A stretch of 64,000 nucleotides of DNA from Burkholderiales bacterium (GCA_025354165.1 JANXNI010000034.1:50298-114297), one strand, 5' to 3'; counted from the stretch's first letter, positions 47,952-57,667 are shown. Program-made: numbers and translations. Notes: generated from the letters alone by a model not told the origin.

Positions 47952-48455
47952 TCAACTGCCGTCACGCGCCTCGCGTATGAACGGCACACAGATCAATCCG
48001 ATCAGAAACATCAGCGCCAAAATTCCGACAATCGTGGCTAGACCGTACCAGCTGAACGTGGCATACATGCCGATGCGCGGCTTCATGTCTGCAGGCATCA
48101 ACATCGGTATCGGGAAACTGAGCGTGCCCAGCAACGCGGCGATCAGCCACAGCTTGTCCATGCGGTATTCGCCGTAGCATCGGAGCCGCAGCAGCGCCGA
48201 AACCGCGCACACCAGCGTTGCCAGCGCAATGAACGCGTAACCCACCGCAAACACCGCGACGTCATACAGTTGCCAGCCATGTAGTGCCGAGCGCTGGTAG
48301 ACCTCAATCAGTGGCCGCACACCGTATATCCAGCTGGCAGCTACGTAGGCAATCGCGAGCACTGTCCACGTCAGCGCCACCGCCGGGCCGACGCGGGGAG
48401 CATTAGCGGGGGACAATGCGCGGTCTGACTTACGTGGAGCATTCACGTGTTCCAT
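47952..48455 (-). CDS. Hypothetical four-helix membrane protein
   Basis: The 167-residue protein has four predicted membrane helices (about residues 23-43, 60-85, 100-116 and 128-152), separated by short loops, with a charged N-terminus. It has no family signature I recognise. I chose the ATG at 48455; an in-frame start at 48563 adds residues without membrane or signal character. It is convergent with the small membrane-protein gene to its left. Confidence 0.65.
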   Translation of the reverse strand: MEHVNAPRKSDRALSPANAPRVGPAVALTWTVLAIAYVAASWIYGVRPLIEVYQRSALHGWQLYDVAVFAVGYAFIALATLVCAVSALLRLRCYGEYRMDKLWLIAALLGTLSFPIPMLMPADMKPRIGMYATFSWYGLATIVGILALMFLIGLICVPFIREARDGS

Positions 48456-48802
48456 TAGCGGATAGTAGCGAAGTCGCGAGGAATATCGGCGCGTTGACGA
48501 CCCACACGATTGCGGCGGCGTCACGATGCCATGAACGGACATTCCGTCACACGCCCAAGACATGGGTTTGGCTCAATAACCGAAGGCTTTAACAACAAAG
48601 TAACTCGACCGCGACTTGGTCGCGACGACAGTTCGCGAACGTCCTCGCCACAGCGGGAAACCCCGTAGCCATTAGGCATTTCAGTGGCCAATATCTCGTA
48701 TATTATTTGTTACAAGCCAACAGAGCCCCGCAAGAATGGGGATGTAGCAGCCACCGGTTGCAGCATGAAGAAAACCTCGCTGGCCCCTCTGGAGGATTGC
48801 AT

Positions 48803-49939
48803 ATGGTCAAGGTAGAAGTTGTCATGCGGCGGCTGATGTGTTGCGCGCTCGCTGGTGTGGCGTTCGCGGCGGTAGCGGCCGACATCGTGATCGGTCAGGT
48901 CGTGCCGATGACGGGAGCGCTCGCCGAATATGGGAAAGACCTGACGCTTGGCGTGAACCTCTATGTTCGCCACCTCAATGAGCGCGGCGGCATTAACGGG
49001 CAAAAAATTCGCGTCGCCATGCGCGACGATGGCTACAAGGTAGACGAGACCCTCAAGCAGACCAGAGACCTCATTGCAAAGGACAACCCAGTCGCGCTGA
49101 TCGGTTTTGTCGGCACGGGCAACGTCGCCGCGCTGCTCAAAGAAAATGTGCTGGCCGACGCAAACATCGCCCTGATCGCTCCGTACACCGGCGGCGAAGC
49201 ACTGCGCGTCCCGTTCAATCCGTACATCTTCCACATTCGAGCCGGCTACGCCGATGAGTGCGAGAAGATGGTCGCGCATCTGAATTCATTTGCGATTGAC
49301 CGCATCGCTGTGTTCTACCAAGATGACGCCTTTGGTCTCGCCGGACTCAAGGGCGTTGAGGACGCGCTGGCGAAGCGAAAGATCAAGTTGTTGGTCAAGG
49401 GCACGTACGAAAAGAATTCCGACGCCGTTAGTAAAGGCGTCGACGACATCGTGCGCGCCGATGCGCAGGCCGTCATCATGATTTCTGTCAACAACACCAC
49501 GGGGCGGTTCATGAAGGACTACCGCGACAAGGGTGGACGTGCGCAGCTCTACAACATCTCGGTAGTGAATCCCGCCGCGCTGATAAAAATCGCCGGAATC
49601 GAAAACGCAAAGGGTACCGGTATTTCTCAGGTGATGCCGTTTCCTTTTGCGCGTACTACCCGCGCTGCTGCCGAGTATCTCGATCTGATGAAGAAGTACG
49701 CGCCGCAGGAGAAACCTTCGTACGCGAGCTTTGAGACGTTCATTGCAGCCAAAGTGTTGGCGGAGGGCATACGCCGTGCGGGCACCAACCCGACGCGTGA
49801 TCGGGTGCTTCGGAGCCTGGAGACCATCAACAAGTACGATGTGGGTGACTACGTTGTGGGCTTCTCACCCACTAATCGCGTCGGATCGCAGTTTGTCGAC
49901 ATCTCAGTGATCGGCAAGGACGGTCGCCTGCTGCACTAG
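48803..49939 (+). CDS. Branched-chain amino acid-type ABC transporter substrate-binding protein
   Basis: The 378-residue precursor has a signal peptide (LMCCALAGVAFAAVAADI) and the Peripla_BP_6 fold: VIGQVVPMTGALAEYGKDL, GGINGQKIRV, and VALIGFVGTGNVAA. Such receptors bind amino acids, amides or aromatic acids, but permease and ATPase genes are not in the window, so this is an orphan receptor. The ATG at 48803 lies 8 bp after GGAGG, so the in-frame start at 48707 was rejected. In Burkholderiales such orphans are common. Confidence 0.9.
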   Translation: MVKVEVVMRRLMCCALAGVAFAAVAADIVIGQVVPMTGALAEYGKDLTLGVNLYVRHLNERGGINGQKIRVAMRDDGYKVDETLKQTRDLIAKDNPVALIGFVGTGNVAALLKENVLADANIALIAPYTGGEALRVPFNPYIFHIRAGYADECEKMVAHLNSFAIDRIAVFYQDDAFGLAGLKGVEDALAKRKIKLLVKGTYEKNSDAVSKGVDDIVRADAQAVIMISVNNTTGRFMKDYRDKGGRAQLYNISVVNPAALIKIAGIENAKGTGISQVMPFPFARTTRAAAEYLDLMKKYAPQEKPSYASFETFIAAKVLAEGIRRAGTNPTRDRVLRSLETINKYDVGDYVVGFSPTNRVGSQFVDISVIGKDGRLLH

Positions 49940-50372
49940 CGGGCTAATGAAATACGCTGCGGTCTGTCGGGGTTGAATTTTTCGTGGCCCCGGTTGCCGC
50001 CGCGTTTTGGCTGGACAACACTGACCCCGCGGCCAGTCCTCCAATCGGAACGCCCGTGTCGAACGACATAGTGAGCGGTTGCGTTAGCGATACCACGTTC
50101 GCGGGCATTTTTTGGTCGTTGCGCATTCTGCGTGCTGTACGTCTTGTCCGTCATCATCGAGCCGTCCAAACGTGCAACGACCGTACCTGCGACGCCATTT
50201 AGGCGCAGGGTTCTTGTCTCAAAAGACGAAAACATGCGCAACCAATCGCGTGTCAGCGCTGTCTGACGTCAATACGCGCTCCTGGATTATTCTGCGTGTC
50301 AATTGCATAACGAAAATAAGATCATGGCGGTGCATCCACATTGCCGATCAATCACGTTCTTCGGAGACTCTG
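49940..50372. other. Intergenic region without recognised features
   Basis: The 433-bp gap holds no gene I can support and no copy of the palindrome. It contains short AT-rich stretches that could be a promoter for the acidic secreted protein downstream. Confidence 0.4.
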
Positions 50373-50726
50373 ATGCAATCTTTTGGACTAGCTCTGACCC
50401 TTTCACTTCTAACCGGCACGCTTGTCGCGCTTGATTTTTCCGACGCGCACACTGAATCGCCGCGGCAGACATCGACGCCCTCTTCACGCGAGGTGTCGAT
50501 CGACGACAGTGTCAACGCACTGTCCATCATGCCTAACAGTGTGCCGGGGATATTGGTACCCAAGGCCGACATCAGTAATGGCGTTTTTTCGGTCGGCTCA
50601 TCGACAGGAAAAGAAGGTCTGGACAATGACGAGGATGTCGCAGGTACGCCTGGCAATAACGTTGATGATGAGGCCGAAGCTTCTGACCCCGAAACTACCG
50701 AAGCCAACGATTTCGTGCTGATTTAA
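50373..50726 (+). CDS. Small acidic secreted hypothetical protein
   Basis: The 117-residue precursor has a signal peptide (SFGLALTLSLLTGTLVALDF) and a strongly acidic, Ser/Thr-rich mature part with a run of Asp and Glu near the C-terminus (DNDEDVAG, DDEAEASDPETTEAND). No family is recognised. The ATG at 50373 has GGAG upstream; the longer frame from 50112 lacks a signal. It could be a secreted low-complexity protein or bind cations. Confidence 0.55.
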   Translation: MQSFGLALTLSLLTGTLVALDFSDAHTESPRQTSTPSSREVSIDDSVNALSIMPNSVPGILVPKADISNGVFSVGSSTGKEGLDNDEDVAGTPGNNVDDEAEASDPETTEANDFVLI

Positions 50727-50813
50727 TCGCGTACTGGGGAAGCCGCACGCGGCCACCGTCGATAGCCTTAATGCGTCGCGTACTATTTGTGCGTCACTCA
50801 ATAAGGGCACCGA

Positions 50814-51443
50814 ATGCAGCCATCGATCAAGCCGTTCAGTCAGGCGTGCGAAAACAACAAGCACTTCATCCTTGATCGCATCAAGGGTCAGTTTCAGGCA
50901 GGAACCGTAGTCCTGGAAATCGGCTCACGCACTGCACAACATGTGACATTCTTCGCAGCGATGATGCCGACGGTGCGCTGGCTTCCTAGCGATATTCCCG
51001 AGAACCTGGCGACGCTAATTGATTGCCTTGACGGCGATCTTCACGCGAACATTGCTTCGCCGTTCGCATTGGATGTCACGCAAAACCCCTGGCAGTTGAG
51101 CGACGCCGATTCAGACGCCGGCGCAAGGGTCGATGGTGTGTTCACTGCGAACACGCTACACATCATGCCTGAGGCTGCGGTCGAATGCTTCTTTCGCGGT
51201 GTTGGTCGTGTGCTGCGGCCGGGCGGAAAACTATGTGTGTATGGTCCGTTCAAATACAACGGCGAATTCACGACAGCAAGCAATGAGCAATTTGACGTGC
51301 ACTTGAGATCGCAACACGCTGAGAGTGGTGTGCGCGATTTTGAACGCGTTGATGATCTGGCCAAGGAGCAGAACATGCAACTGATGAACGTTCACGAGAT
51401 GCCAGCTAACAACCAATTGTTGGTATGGCGCATGCGCGGCTAA
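50814..51443 (+). CDS. DUF938 family SAM-dependent methyltransferase
   Basis: The 209-residue protein begins with KPFSQACENNKHFILD and carries VLEIGSRTAQHVTFFA in place of the usual EIGSGTGQHA SAM loop, then FTANTLHIMP and PGGKLCVYGPF. This matches DUF938 proteins, predicted methyltransferases of unknown substrate. The second loop Gly is replaced by Ala-Gln, so SAM binding may be altered. It is a single gene. Confidence 0.82.
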   Translation: MQPSIKPFSQACENNKHFILDRIKGQFQAGTVVLEIGSRTAQHVTFFAAMMPTVRWLPSDIPENLATLIDCLDGDLHANIASPFALDVTQNPWQLSDADSDAGARVDGVFTANTLHIMPEAAVECFFRGVGRVLRPGGKLCVYGPFKYNGEFTTASNEQFDVHLRSQHAESGVRDFERVDDLAKEQNMQLMNVHEMPANNQLLVWRMRG

Positions 51444-51526
51444 ATCACCTCACATGGCGCTCAATGGTTTAGACTGAATCCGTTCGGGACTCCGCCTTTC
51501 AGCGCGATGGCAATTCGCCTCCGACC

Positions 51527-51916
51527 CTAGTTTCGGTAGGGATTGTTCGGCGCGCGATCACGGCTATTGCGGACGCCGTCACCATCACGGTCGCGACCGC
51601 CGGGACCGCGTTGCCAGCCGCCGCGATTAAGCTGCCAGCGGTTATCGCGCTGGATCCAGTTTGGTTGAACGTAGTTGTAGCCATTACGCGCACGCTCCCA
51701 GTGGCCTGTTACCCAGACGTGGCGACGACTACGACCATCCCAGTACCCCGGCACCCAGATATAACCGCGGCGCGCCGCAGGCACAACCTCGTAGCGGGCC
51801 GGCGGGGGTGCCGAGTTGAAATAAATGCCCACTTGCGCATTCGCAACAACAGGCACGGCCGCCCCAATCAGCGATACACCGCAAATACCGGCTAACAAAA
51901 ATTTACGAAGTTTCAT
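51527..51916 (-). CDS. YXWGXW-repeat (BcpO-type) secreted protein
   Basis: The 129-residue precursor has a signal peptide (LLAGICGVSLIGAAVPVVA) and the WVPGYWDGR, WVTGHWERA and WQLNRGGW motifs of the YXWGXW repeat family, which is common in Burkholderiales and of unknown function. The tail contains DRDGDGVRNSRDRAPNNP, a thrombospondin type-3-like calcium motif. The ATG at 51916 follows AAGGTGC, so the longer frame from 51946 was rejected. Confidence 0.85.
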   Translation of the reverse strand: MKLRKFLLAGICGVSLIGAAVPVVANAQVGIYFNSAPPPARYEVVPAARRGYIWVPGYWDGRSRRHVWVTGHWERARNGYNYVQPNWIQRDNRWQLNRGGWQRGPGGRDRDGDGVRNSRDRAPNNPYRN

Positions 51917-52259
51917 ACAAGCACCTTTAGATAAAGCATGGATCAAGTATCAGCGCGCATCATAGGGGCCACCACCGGACAGTGCCACCCAATGGCGTCA
52001 GCGATATCCTACGTTCCGCTGCGACTCTCAGGTATGACGTTCAACACGCGCGTTCGGTTGACCGTCCACATCGGATGGGTTGTAAATCTGAAACAGGTCA
52101 TCAAATAGTTCCACAGCGATTTCACTTCACAACCGCCGAGCAGCCGTGGGACCCTCGTCATGGAAGCATCCTTTGTTGCCGACTGTCCAAACTCTTTGCA
52201 ATACTTGCGGCTCAAGGCATGCGTGCCTCTCTGCCTCTCTTCGCTTCTTTGCACCCACC
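51917..52259. other. Intergenic region without recognised features
   Basis: The 343-bp divergent gap between the YXWGXW gene and the TerB-like gene should contain both promoters. I see no gene, repeat copy or terminator. Confidence 0.4.
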
Positions 52260-53240
52260 ATGACCATCGACCAACAAAAATCCATCCTCACTGTGTGCCT
52301 GATGGCGGCGTTTTCTGATGGCGGTAACGACGCGCGCGAGCGTGACCAGTTGAAGCAAATCACCGATTCACTGGCAGGAGACGGCGGCAGCACGGCCGCG
52401 CTCTACTTGCCGCAGATTTATCAGGATGTGCTGTTTAAGCGGGTAACGCTCCATACAGCGGTCGCCGCGCTCATCGACGCAGAATCCAGGCACATGGCCT
52501 ACGAAATGGCTGTACAAGTGATCGACGCCGACGGCAAACAAACCGACGCGGAGCGCGCGTTTCTGCAAACGTTGTGTGCACAACTCGGGCTCACTGATAT
52601 CGAGGCGCAGAACATCGCAAATGATGCGGATGCGATTGCCGACGCGGGCATGATTGTTCCACTCCCGGCGGCTGCCACGGCAACGGCAACCAGCACGACC
52701 GCGACGCGGCCAAACGTCGACGCCGTCGCAATGGACAAGACGATTCTCAACTATTCGATCCTCAACGGCGCGCTGGAGTTGTTGCCTCAATCGTGGGCGA
52801 CGATGGCGATTATTCCGCTGCAAACGCGCATGGTTTATCGCATCGGACAGGATTTTGGTTACGAGCTAGACAGCGGTCACATCAAGGAATTTCTGGGGAC
52901 CGTCGGCGTCGGTCTGGCGTCACAATATCTTGAGCAGGCCGGACGTAAATTGCTGGGCGGATTGCTCGGCAACCTCGCGGGCCGCATGATCGGAGGCTTG
53001 GCCAGTGGCGCGACCGGCATGGCGTTTTCCTTCGCCTCCACCTACGCGCTCGGTCAGCTCGCGAACCGCTATTACGGCGGTGGCCGCACGATGTCCGGCG
53101 CGGTGCTCAAAGAAGCCTTCGATGAACTGCTGGCACCCGCGAAAGATTTGCAGGCGAAGTACGTTCCGCAAATTCAGGAAAAGGCGCGCAATCTGAATCT
53201 GACAGACGTGATCGCAATGGTCAAAGGGCAGAAGATTTAG
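52260..53240 (+). CDS. TerB-like protein with C-terminal DUF697-type domain
   Basis: The 326-residue protein has an N-terminal TerB-like helical domain (MTIDQQKSILTVCLMAAFSD to about residue 125, with DGxxxxxEx metal-type motifs at DGGNDARERDQL and DADGKQTDAER). An Ala/Thr linker and a Gly-rich, partly hydrophobic C-terminal domain follow (LLGGLLGNLAGRMIGGLASG), as in DUF697 proteins. It may sit at the membrane as a stress-related scaffold. I chose the ATG at 52260 because the TerB domain starts there. Confidence 0.75.
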   Translation: MTIDQQKSILTVCLMAAFSDGGNDARERDQLKQITDSLAGDGGSTAALYLPQIYQDVLFKRVTLHTAVAALIDAESRHMAYEMAVQVIDADGKQTDAERAFLQTLCAQLGLTDIEAQNIANDADAIADAGMIVPLPAAATATATSTTATRPNVDAVAMDKTILNYSILNGALELLPQSWATMAIIPLQTRMVYRIGQDFGYELDSGHIKEFLGTVGVGLASQYLEQAGRKLLGGLLGNLAGRMIGGLASGATGMAFSFASTYALGQLANRYYGGGRTMSGAVLKEAFDELLAPAKDLQAKYVPQIQEKARNLNLTDVIAMVKGQKI

Positions 53241-53414
53241 GCCAACTACTCACTGCGGGAAGCGCCGCTGCGTGGGGGCCGCAGGGCAATTTATACCGCA
53301 ATTCGATTGCTGAAATATAAATTCGCTCCTGCCGATTTTTCTTCGATAAATTTTTGGATGCAAACTTGCAGCAAAGATCAAAAGCAAAGTCGCCGAGTAG
53401 TGCACGGCAACGAA

Positions 53415-53436
53415 AAAGCGCCCCGAAGGGCGCTTT
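53415..53436. terminator. Intrinsic terminator after the TerB-like gene
   Basis: AAAGCGCCC and GGGCGCTTT form a perfect 9-bp stem with a CGAA tetraloop. AGTTTT follows on the plus strand and TTTTTCG on the minus strand, so it could work both ways for the convergent TerB-like and DKNYY genes. Confidence 0.75.
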
Positions 53437-53675
53437 AGTTTTGGAGCTCAACGGAGAGCATCAACGCGCTTTCGCGCAGATAAAACATTCAATAAAAAAT
53501 GGAAGTCATTAGGTTCTGAATGGTCGCCTCCTATCGATTGATCGGTGACAGCCGCACAGTACCACTCATCGCCATTCACTGCAACCGACAACCTTATCCA
53601 ACGAGGCATGAGCCTGACCTAGGGGCGTATTTCCAACGAAAAACGGTCAATCACTTTCGATTCGAACGCGACGAA

Positions 53676-54605
53676 CTAAATCCGCTTGCCGTTCAAGTAT
53701 TGCGCTTTGTCGTCGGTCGCATCGACACGCTCTTCAGCCGGTTGCAGCACTTTGAAGCTCGCGGCCTCTGCGCCAATGACCTTGTCGCCATCGTGGAAAA
53801 CGTCGGCGGCTGTCTTCGCGTAGCTCATGGTGAGGCGCTCGAAACCGGCGGGCGACGTAGCGACGGCGCGGCCCTTGAAATACACCCGCTGGGCATCCAC
53901 CGCGTAGCCGCCCGTCTTGCCGACGAAGCTACCTGCGTCTGCGCCGCCAATGATCGTTACGGCCTGTTGCATGCGCCCGGTCTTCGCTTGATTGTCGAGA
54001 AAAGCGTAGTACACACGAGTCGCGTCCCGGGCGTAATCGGGATCCAGTGCGACGAACGTTGCGCCGTCGCTGCCTGCGATTTCAGCGCGCACGCTATAGC
54101 CGCGAACGCGGTCGCGGCTAAATCCATAGTCGAGGACTTCAAAGCTCGCGACGTCCTGCACGGTGAATGGTTTGCCTTCGTAATACGGTCGCGCGGCGTC
54201 AGTGGCGTAGCTGTCTTTGAGCACGCGAAAGCTCGCCGCGTCAGCGCCGGTAATCGTTAGAACGCGCGTCTTTTTGACGAGGAAATAATCTTTGCTTTCG
54301 CGATAAGTGTCACCGAAATACGCGTTTATTTTGTCCTTGCCGTAGTACTCGTCCAGCGCGACAAACGTAGCGCTATCGGCACCCTCAATGGCATCATGAC
54401 GATAAAAAATCTGATCGCCGATGCGCGCAAAAGCGGCGTTCAACGGCGTCAAAGGGGCCGTTGCCGCAACGCCCAACCGCCCTGATTCGAAGAACCATTG
54501 ACCGTCTTTTTTGTGATACGGCGACGTGGAATCGCAGGCCACCAGTCCGATGATCGGAACCAGCAACGAGAAAACCAGCCTCGTCATTTTGAACAGCATG
54601 GTCAT
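53676..54605 (-). CDS. DKNYY family lipoprotein
   Basis: The 309-residue protein has a lipoprotein signal ending in GLVAC (Cys24) and repeated blocks of the DKNYY type, for example YGKDKINAYF, YATDAARPYY and YARDATRVYY, each beginning with a F-x-V/A-L-D/K segment. DKNYY proteins are exported by many Gram-negative bacteria and their role is unknown. Two ATG codons (54605 and 54599) are possible starts. Confidence 0.88.
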   Translation of the reverse strand: MTMLFKMTRLVFSLLVPIIGLVACDSTSPYHKKDGQWFFESGRLGVAATAPLTPLNAAFARIGDQIFYRHDAIEGADSATFVALDEYYGKDKINAYFGDTYRESKDYFLVKKTRVLTITGADAASFRVLKDSYATDAARPYYEGKPFTVQDVASFEVLDYGFSRDRVRGYSVRAEIAGSDGATFVALDPDYARDATRVYYAFLDNQAKTGRMQQAVTIIGGADAGSFVGKTGGYAVDAQRVYFKGRAVATSPAGFERLTMSYAKTAADVFHDGDKVIGAEAASFKVLQPAEERVDATDDKAQYLNGKRI

Positions 54606-54614
54606 GGATTTCCG

Positions 54615-54920
54615 TTAGCTCACCGTAGCATCTGTTGGCCCATTTTCGGCAACCTGCGAGCGCTTGATGTCACGCAGCATAAAGAGGTAGAGTCCTTCCA
54701 CTTTTTCGCGCGCCCAGGGTTCTTTGCGGAGAAATTTGAGACTGGAGCCGACACTCGGATCATGCGTGAAACAGCGCACGGGAATGCGCTCACCCAACTC
54801 AGTCCAGCCAAAGTGAGCGACCAGCGCTTTGAGGATCGTCTCCAGCGTCAGGCCATGCAGCGGGTTGCTGCGTTGTGTAGGTCGAGCGGATGGATTGGGT
54901 GGTAGAGAAGGCGCGTTCAT
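54615..54920 (-). CDS. VF530 family (DUF2132) protein
   Basis: The 101-residue protein contains the complete VF530 signature: [37 protein letters not shown] and [17 protein letters not shown]. These are small DNA-binding-like proteins known from Vibrio and many proteobacteria; the function is not established. The N-terminal 20 residues are Pro-rich and may be disordered. It lies 9 bp upstream of the DKNYY gene and may be co-transcribed with it. Confidence 0.9.
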   Translation of the reverse strand: MNAPSLPPNPSARPTQRSNPLHGLTLETILKALVAHFGWTELGERIPVRCFTHDPSVGSSLKFLRKEPWAREKVEGLYLFMLRDIKRSQVAENGPTDATVS

Positions 54921-54998
54921 GCCGCAATTTTGTCACTGACTTGCGATCCGCCTCAGCGTCCAATCAATGCATCGGAATCAGCTGCGGGCATCGCGTCG

Positions 54999-55574
54999 TT
55001 AACTCGCAGCAGTTGCGTCGACTTGTACGATGATCACAACGCGGCGATTTTTGGAGCGACCTTCGTTTGTCGTGTTATCGGCTACGGGGACAGATGAGCC
55101 CATGCCTTTGGCGTCAATACCTTCAGGTGGATAGCCGCCTTCGCCCAGCACCCGTGCCACGGCGTCTGCGCGCCGCTTCGATAGCGCCAAGTTGTATTCG
55201 TGCGTGCCGACGGTGTCAGTGTGGCCACGAACCAGGACCTGATTGATACCCAGCGAGCGCAACTCACGGGCGATGCGCGTCAGGTTGTCGTGGGCGTCTG
55301 CGGAGACAACGTCGCTGTCAAACTGAAAGACTAGCGGAGCGGGTAGTGACAGATGCCATCCATCGTCGAGCGGCTCGAAATTCATGGCTTTGAGCGCTGA
55401 AACGACCTGCTCCATTCGAGTCGGCGCTTTTTGTGCTGCGGCCGCAGGTGCGGAAACGGGGGGCGGCGAGGCACATCCACTGAGCCCAACAACCACCATC
55501 AAACTCCCGCCGCAAGCTGTGATGAACAGTGCGCGGTGCAAACGCCGCGTCCACCCTATTGTGCGAATTCTCAT
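54999..55574 (-). CDS. yfiB: OmpA-family lipoprotein, YfiB-like
   Basis: The 191-residue lipoprotein has a lipobox LSGC (Cys34), an Ala-rich linker and an OmpA_C peptidoglycan-binding domain (VLVRGHTDTVGTHEYNLALS). YfiB in Pseudomonas is an outer-membrane lipoprotein that sequesters YfiR and so releases the cyclase YfiN. It starts 3 bp after the yfiN stop, completing a yfiR-yfiN-yfiB operon. The order and the domain match make the assignment strong. Confidence 0.88.
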   Translation of the reverse strand: MRIRTIGWTRRLHRALFITACGGSLMVVVGLSGCASPPPVSAPAAAAQKAPTRMEQVVSALKAMNFEPLDDGWHLSLPAPLVFQFDSDVVSADAHDNLTRIARELRSLGINQVLVRGHTDTVGTHEYNLALSKRRADAVARVLGEGGYPPEGIDAKGMGSSVPVADNTTNEGRSKNRRVVIIVQVDATAAS

Positions 55575-55577
55575 GAA

Positions 55578-56852
55578 CTACCCCTTTTGAAGTTCTTCGG
55601 AATGGACTACATCGCTGACATATTTGACCTGATTGCGCCCTGCCGCCTTTGCTTCGTACATTGCGGCATCGACGCGCGCCATGAGCTCGTTTGTGGAATG
55701 CCCGTCCGCAGGATACAACCCGATGCCCATGCTGGCAGTACAACTGATCGGCAGCGTGTGGACGTGGTTGGCGGCATGGACGGCTTCGGCCAATTTTTTG
55801 GCAACGGTGAGCGCGTTATCCAGGCTGCCGACCTTGGGCAACAGGGCGATGAATTCGTCGCCACCCAAGCGAGCGAATGTATCGGTCGGGCGCAGTTCGG
55901 TTTTACAGCGATGGCTCACCGCTTTCAGGAACGCGTCGCCGACATGATGCCCGAGCTGATCGTTCAATAATTTGAAGTCGTCAAGGTCAAATTCAATGAT
56001 TGCGAATGGTTGCTCATTGCGGCTATGGCTGTCGATCAATTGCGTGATGCGATCGAGCAGCAGCACGCGATTCGCGGCCCCGGTCAGAGGGTCATAAAAC
56101 GCCATTTGCGCGAGCTGTTTGTTCCTCTCCTGAACCTCGGAGGTTCGCCGCTGAATCACCTGCAACATGGCGTTGAAATCCTCCGAAAGTCGCTGCACTT
56201 CGAGCACTCGCGTGGCTGGCACACGATGCGTGAAATCCTCGGTGTCGCGCACCCTGCGCGTGACCTCGGCGAAACGCGTCAGTGGCATCGTCAACAACCG
56301 TCCAATCGGCGCAGCGATGGCGGCCCAGACTAGCATCATCGCCGCGAGCACAGCCGACGCCGAGAGCACAAACCCGAGCAGCGCCTGCGCCAGGTAGTGC
56401 TCACGCAGTGTCACCTCGGCGTAACCGAGCGCGTCGCCTCGATTGACCACCGGGCTGCGCGCGGTGACTTCGGTGGCATCGCCGATGCGCTCAGACCAAC
56501 TGGCGTCGTTTTGCTGACTCGCCGAGAACGCCTGTCGCGGGTGTACATGCGACACCAGCACCGCGCCGGACGCATCGATCAGACGCGCGCTTAAGACCGC
56601 GTTCGAGTTGGCGAGCGCGGAGAGTGTTTCGCGTCCACGCTCCGCATCCTTCAAAACGAGCGGTACGTCGGCGTTGGCGGCGATCAATTCGGCGATGGTG
56701 TTGGCGCGTTGCTGTGCGGCGCTCCGCGCAAAGAGCGCGGCGACCAGAATCATCACCATCATGGTGAGCGCGACGGCGATCGCCGCCGTCACGACGACGA
56801 CGCGGCTGATCTGTACCGAGATTGAAACTGGAGGCTTTTTGGCCATCATCAA
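55578..56852 (-). CDS. yfiN: Membrane diguanylate cyclase, YfiN-like
   Basis: The 424-residue inner-membrane protein has a membrane helix (residues 17-41), a periplasmic sensor domain (42-155), a second helix (157-180), a HAMP domain (181-235) and a GGDEF domain with the A-site GGDEF at 330-334 and the I-site RPTD at 321-324. The layout is that of YfiN/TpbB, a cyclase held inactive by periplasmic YfiR. Active cyclase output would promote biofilm and surface attachment. It lies between yfiR and yfiB, 6 and 3 bp apart. Confidence 0.9.
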   Translation of the reverse strand: MMMAKKPPVSISVQISRVVVVTAAIAVALTMMVMILVAALFARSAAQQRANTIAELIAANADVPLVLKDAERGRETLSALANSNAVLSARLIDASGAVLVSHVHPRQAFSASQQNDASWSERIGDATEVTARSPVVNRGDALGYAEVTLREHYLAQALLGFVLSASAVLAAMMLVWAAIAAPIGRLLTMPLTRFAEVTRRVRDTEDFTHRVPATRVLEVQRLSEDFNAMLQVIQRRTSEVQERNKQLAQMAFYDPLTGAANRVLLLDRITQLIDSHSRNEQPFAIIEFDLDDFKLLNDQLGHHVGDAFLKAVSHRCKTELRPTDTFARLGGDEFIALLPKVGSLDNALTVAKKLAEAVHAANHVHTLPISCTASMGIGLYPADGHSTNELMARVDAAMYEAKAAGRNQVKYVSDVVHSEELQKG

Positions 56853-56858
56853 GCTCCA

Positions 56859-57473
56859 CTATTCCGCTTTCGCGGGACGCGACGGTTGCGAGCGTAGCAG
56901 TTGCGTGTCAACACGGAAACCTGCCCGTGACAAAGTGTCGAGATTGAGCCGGTAATTTTCCGAGCCCGTCACCGGGTCGCTGACCAGACAGATTGCGCCG
57001 CCGAGATCACAAAATTGCCCCCCTGACCCGACCGGGAGGATATGCGGCCGCGTGTTTTTCAGGTTCGCCGTGTTCAGATTGTTGGCCGCTTTGAGCCACG
57101 GTGCCCAGCTCGCTTCAGTTCCGGAGAAGGTAACGTAAATGTGGCATCCAACCAGATGTTGCGGGCGCACGACGCGGCGCACTTTTAGCGTCAAGCCCCG
57201 CACCTTAAGACCATCAAGCGCCAGCGCGGGCGCGTCGTTTTGTTGACACACGACGAGCGGGCCTTCGATGATCGACGCGGGCACCGGCCATTCGACAAAA
57301 CGCACGAACGCCGACACCCATTCCTCGTGTGACAACGCGGTCGCCGGCGCAGCCAGCGCCCAGGCGCACGCACCGGTCGCTGCGGACAGCGCGAGCCGGG
57401 CACGCGTGACGCGTAAATCGCGGAGATAGCCGCCAAAGCTAGACATACCGACATTCTGCGTAAAAAATCGCAC
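56859..57473 (-). CDS. yfiR: Periplasmic repressor of the diguanylate cyclase, YfiR-like
   Basis: YfiR binds the periplasmic domain of YfiN and represses it; redox or envelope stress releases it. The 204-residue precursor has an export signal (LALSAATGACAWALAAPATA) and Cys residues in VVCQQ, LVGCHIY and FCDLGGAICLV, in the pattern that forms two disulfides in YfiR. The GTG at 57473 has GGGAGG at a good distance; the ATG at 57446 has no ribosome-binding site. Palindrome copy G lies 53 bp upstream, close to its promoter. Confidence 0.85.
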   Translation of the reverse strand: MRFFTQNVGMSSFGGYLRDLRVTRARLALSAATGACAWALAAPATALSHEEWVSAFVRFVEWPVPASIIEGPLVVCQQNDAPALALDGLKVRGLTLKVRRVVRPQHLVGCHIYVTFSGTEASWAPWLKAANNLNTANLKNTRPHILPVGSGGQFCDLGGAICLVSDPVTGSENYRLNLDTLSRAGFRVDTQLLRSQPSRPAKAE

Positions 57474-57526
57474 AGTGTCGCCTCCCTGTCAAGGTAGGAC
57501 TTTACTAATTTAACGCGATAAAAATT

Positions 57527-57646
57527 TTCAGCTTATTGCTGGGCGCACGCCTGCACAAGGGCTCAATGGCATTTCAGGCCATAGTCGACTTTCAAAAAAA
57601 ATCAATGGTATCCCTCGTGCAAAAATCGTTTCAACGAAAAGTTGAT
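57527..57646. repeat. 120-bp intergenic palindrome, copy G
   Basis: The core is GTCGAC at 57584-57589; the ends are TTCAGCTTA and AAAGTTGAT. The right arm TCGTTTCAACGAAAAGTTGA follows the family order. It lies between the epimerase gene and yfiR, upstream of the latter. Confidence 0.8.
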
Positions 57647-57667
57647 GCGGGCAATACGCTCGAAACG

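Noticed and set aside
48610..48690. Core GTCGCG with AGCC and ATTTCA words near 48.6 kb
   Set aside because: The distances from the core differ from those in all seven copies, and the ends are missing.
53527..53646. Possible eighth, decayed palindrome copy with an ACCGAC core
   Set aside because: The right arm is similar (TTTCCAACGAAAA), but the left arm does not match, so I could not support it as a full copy.
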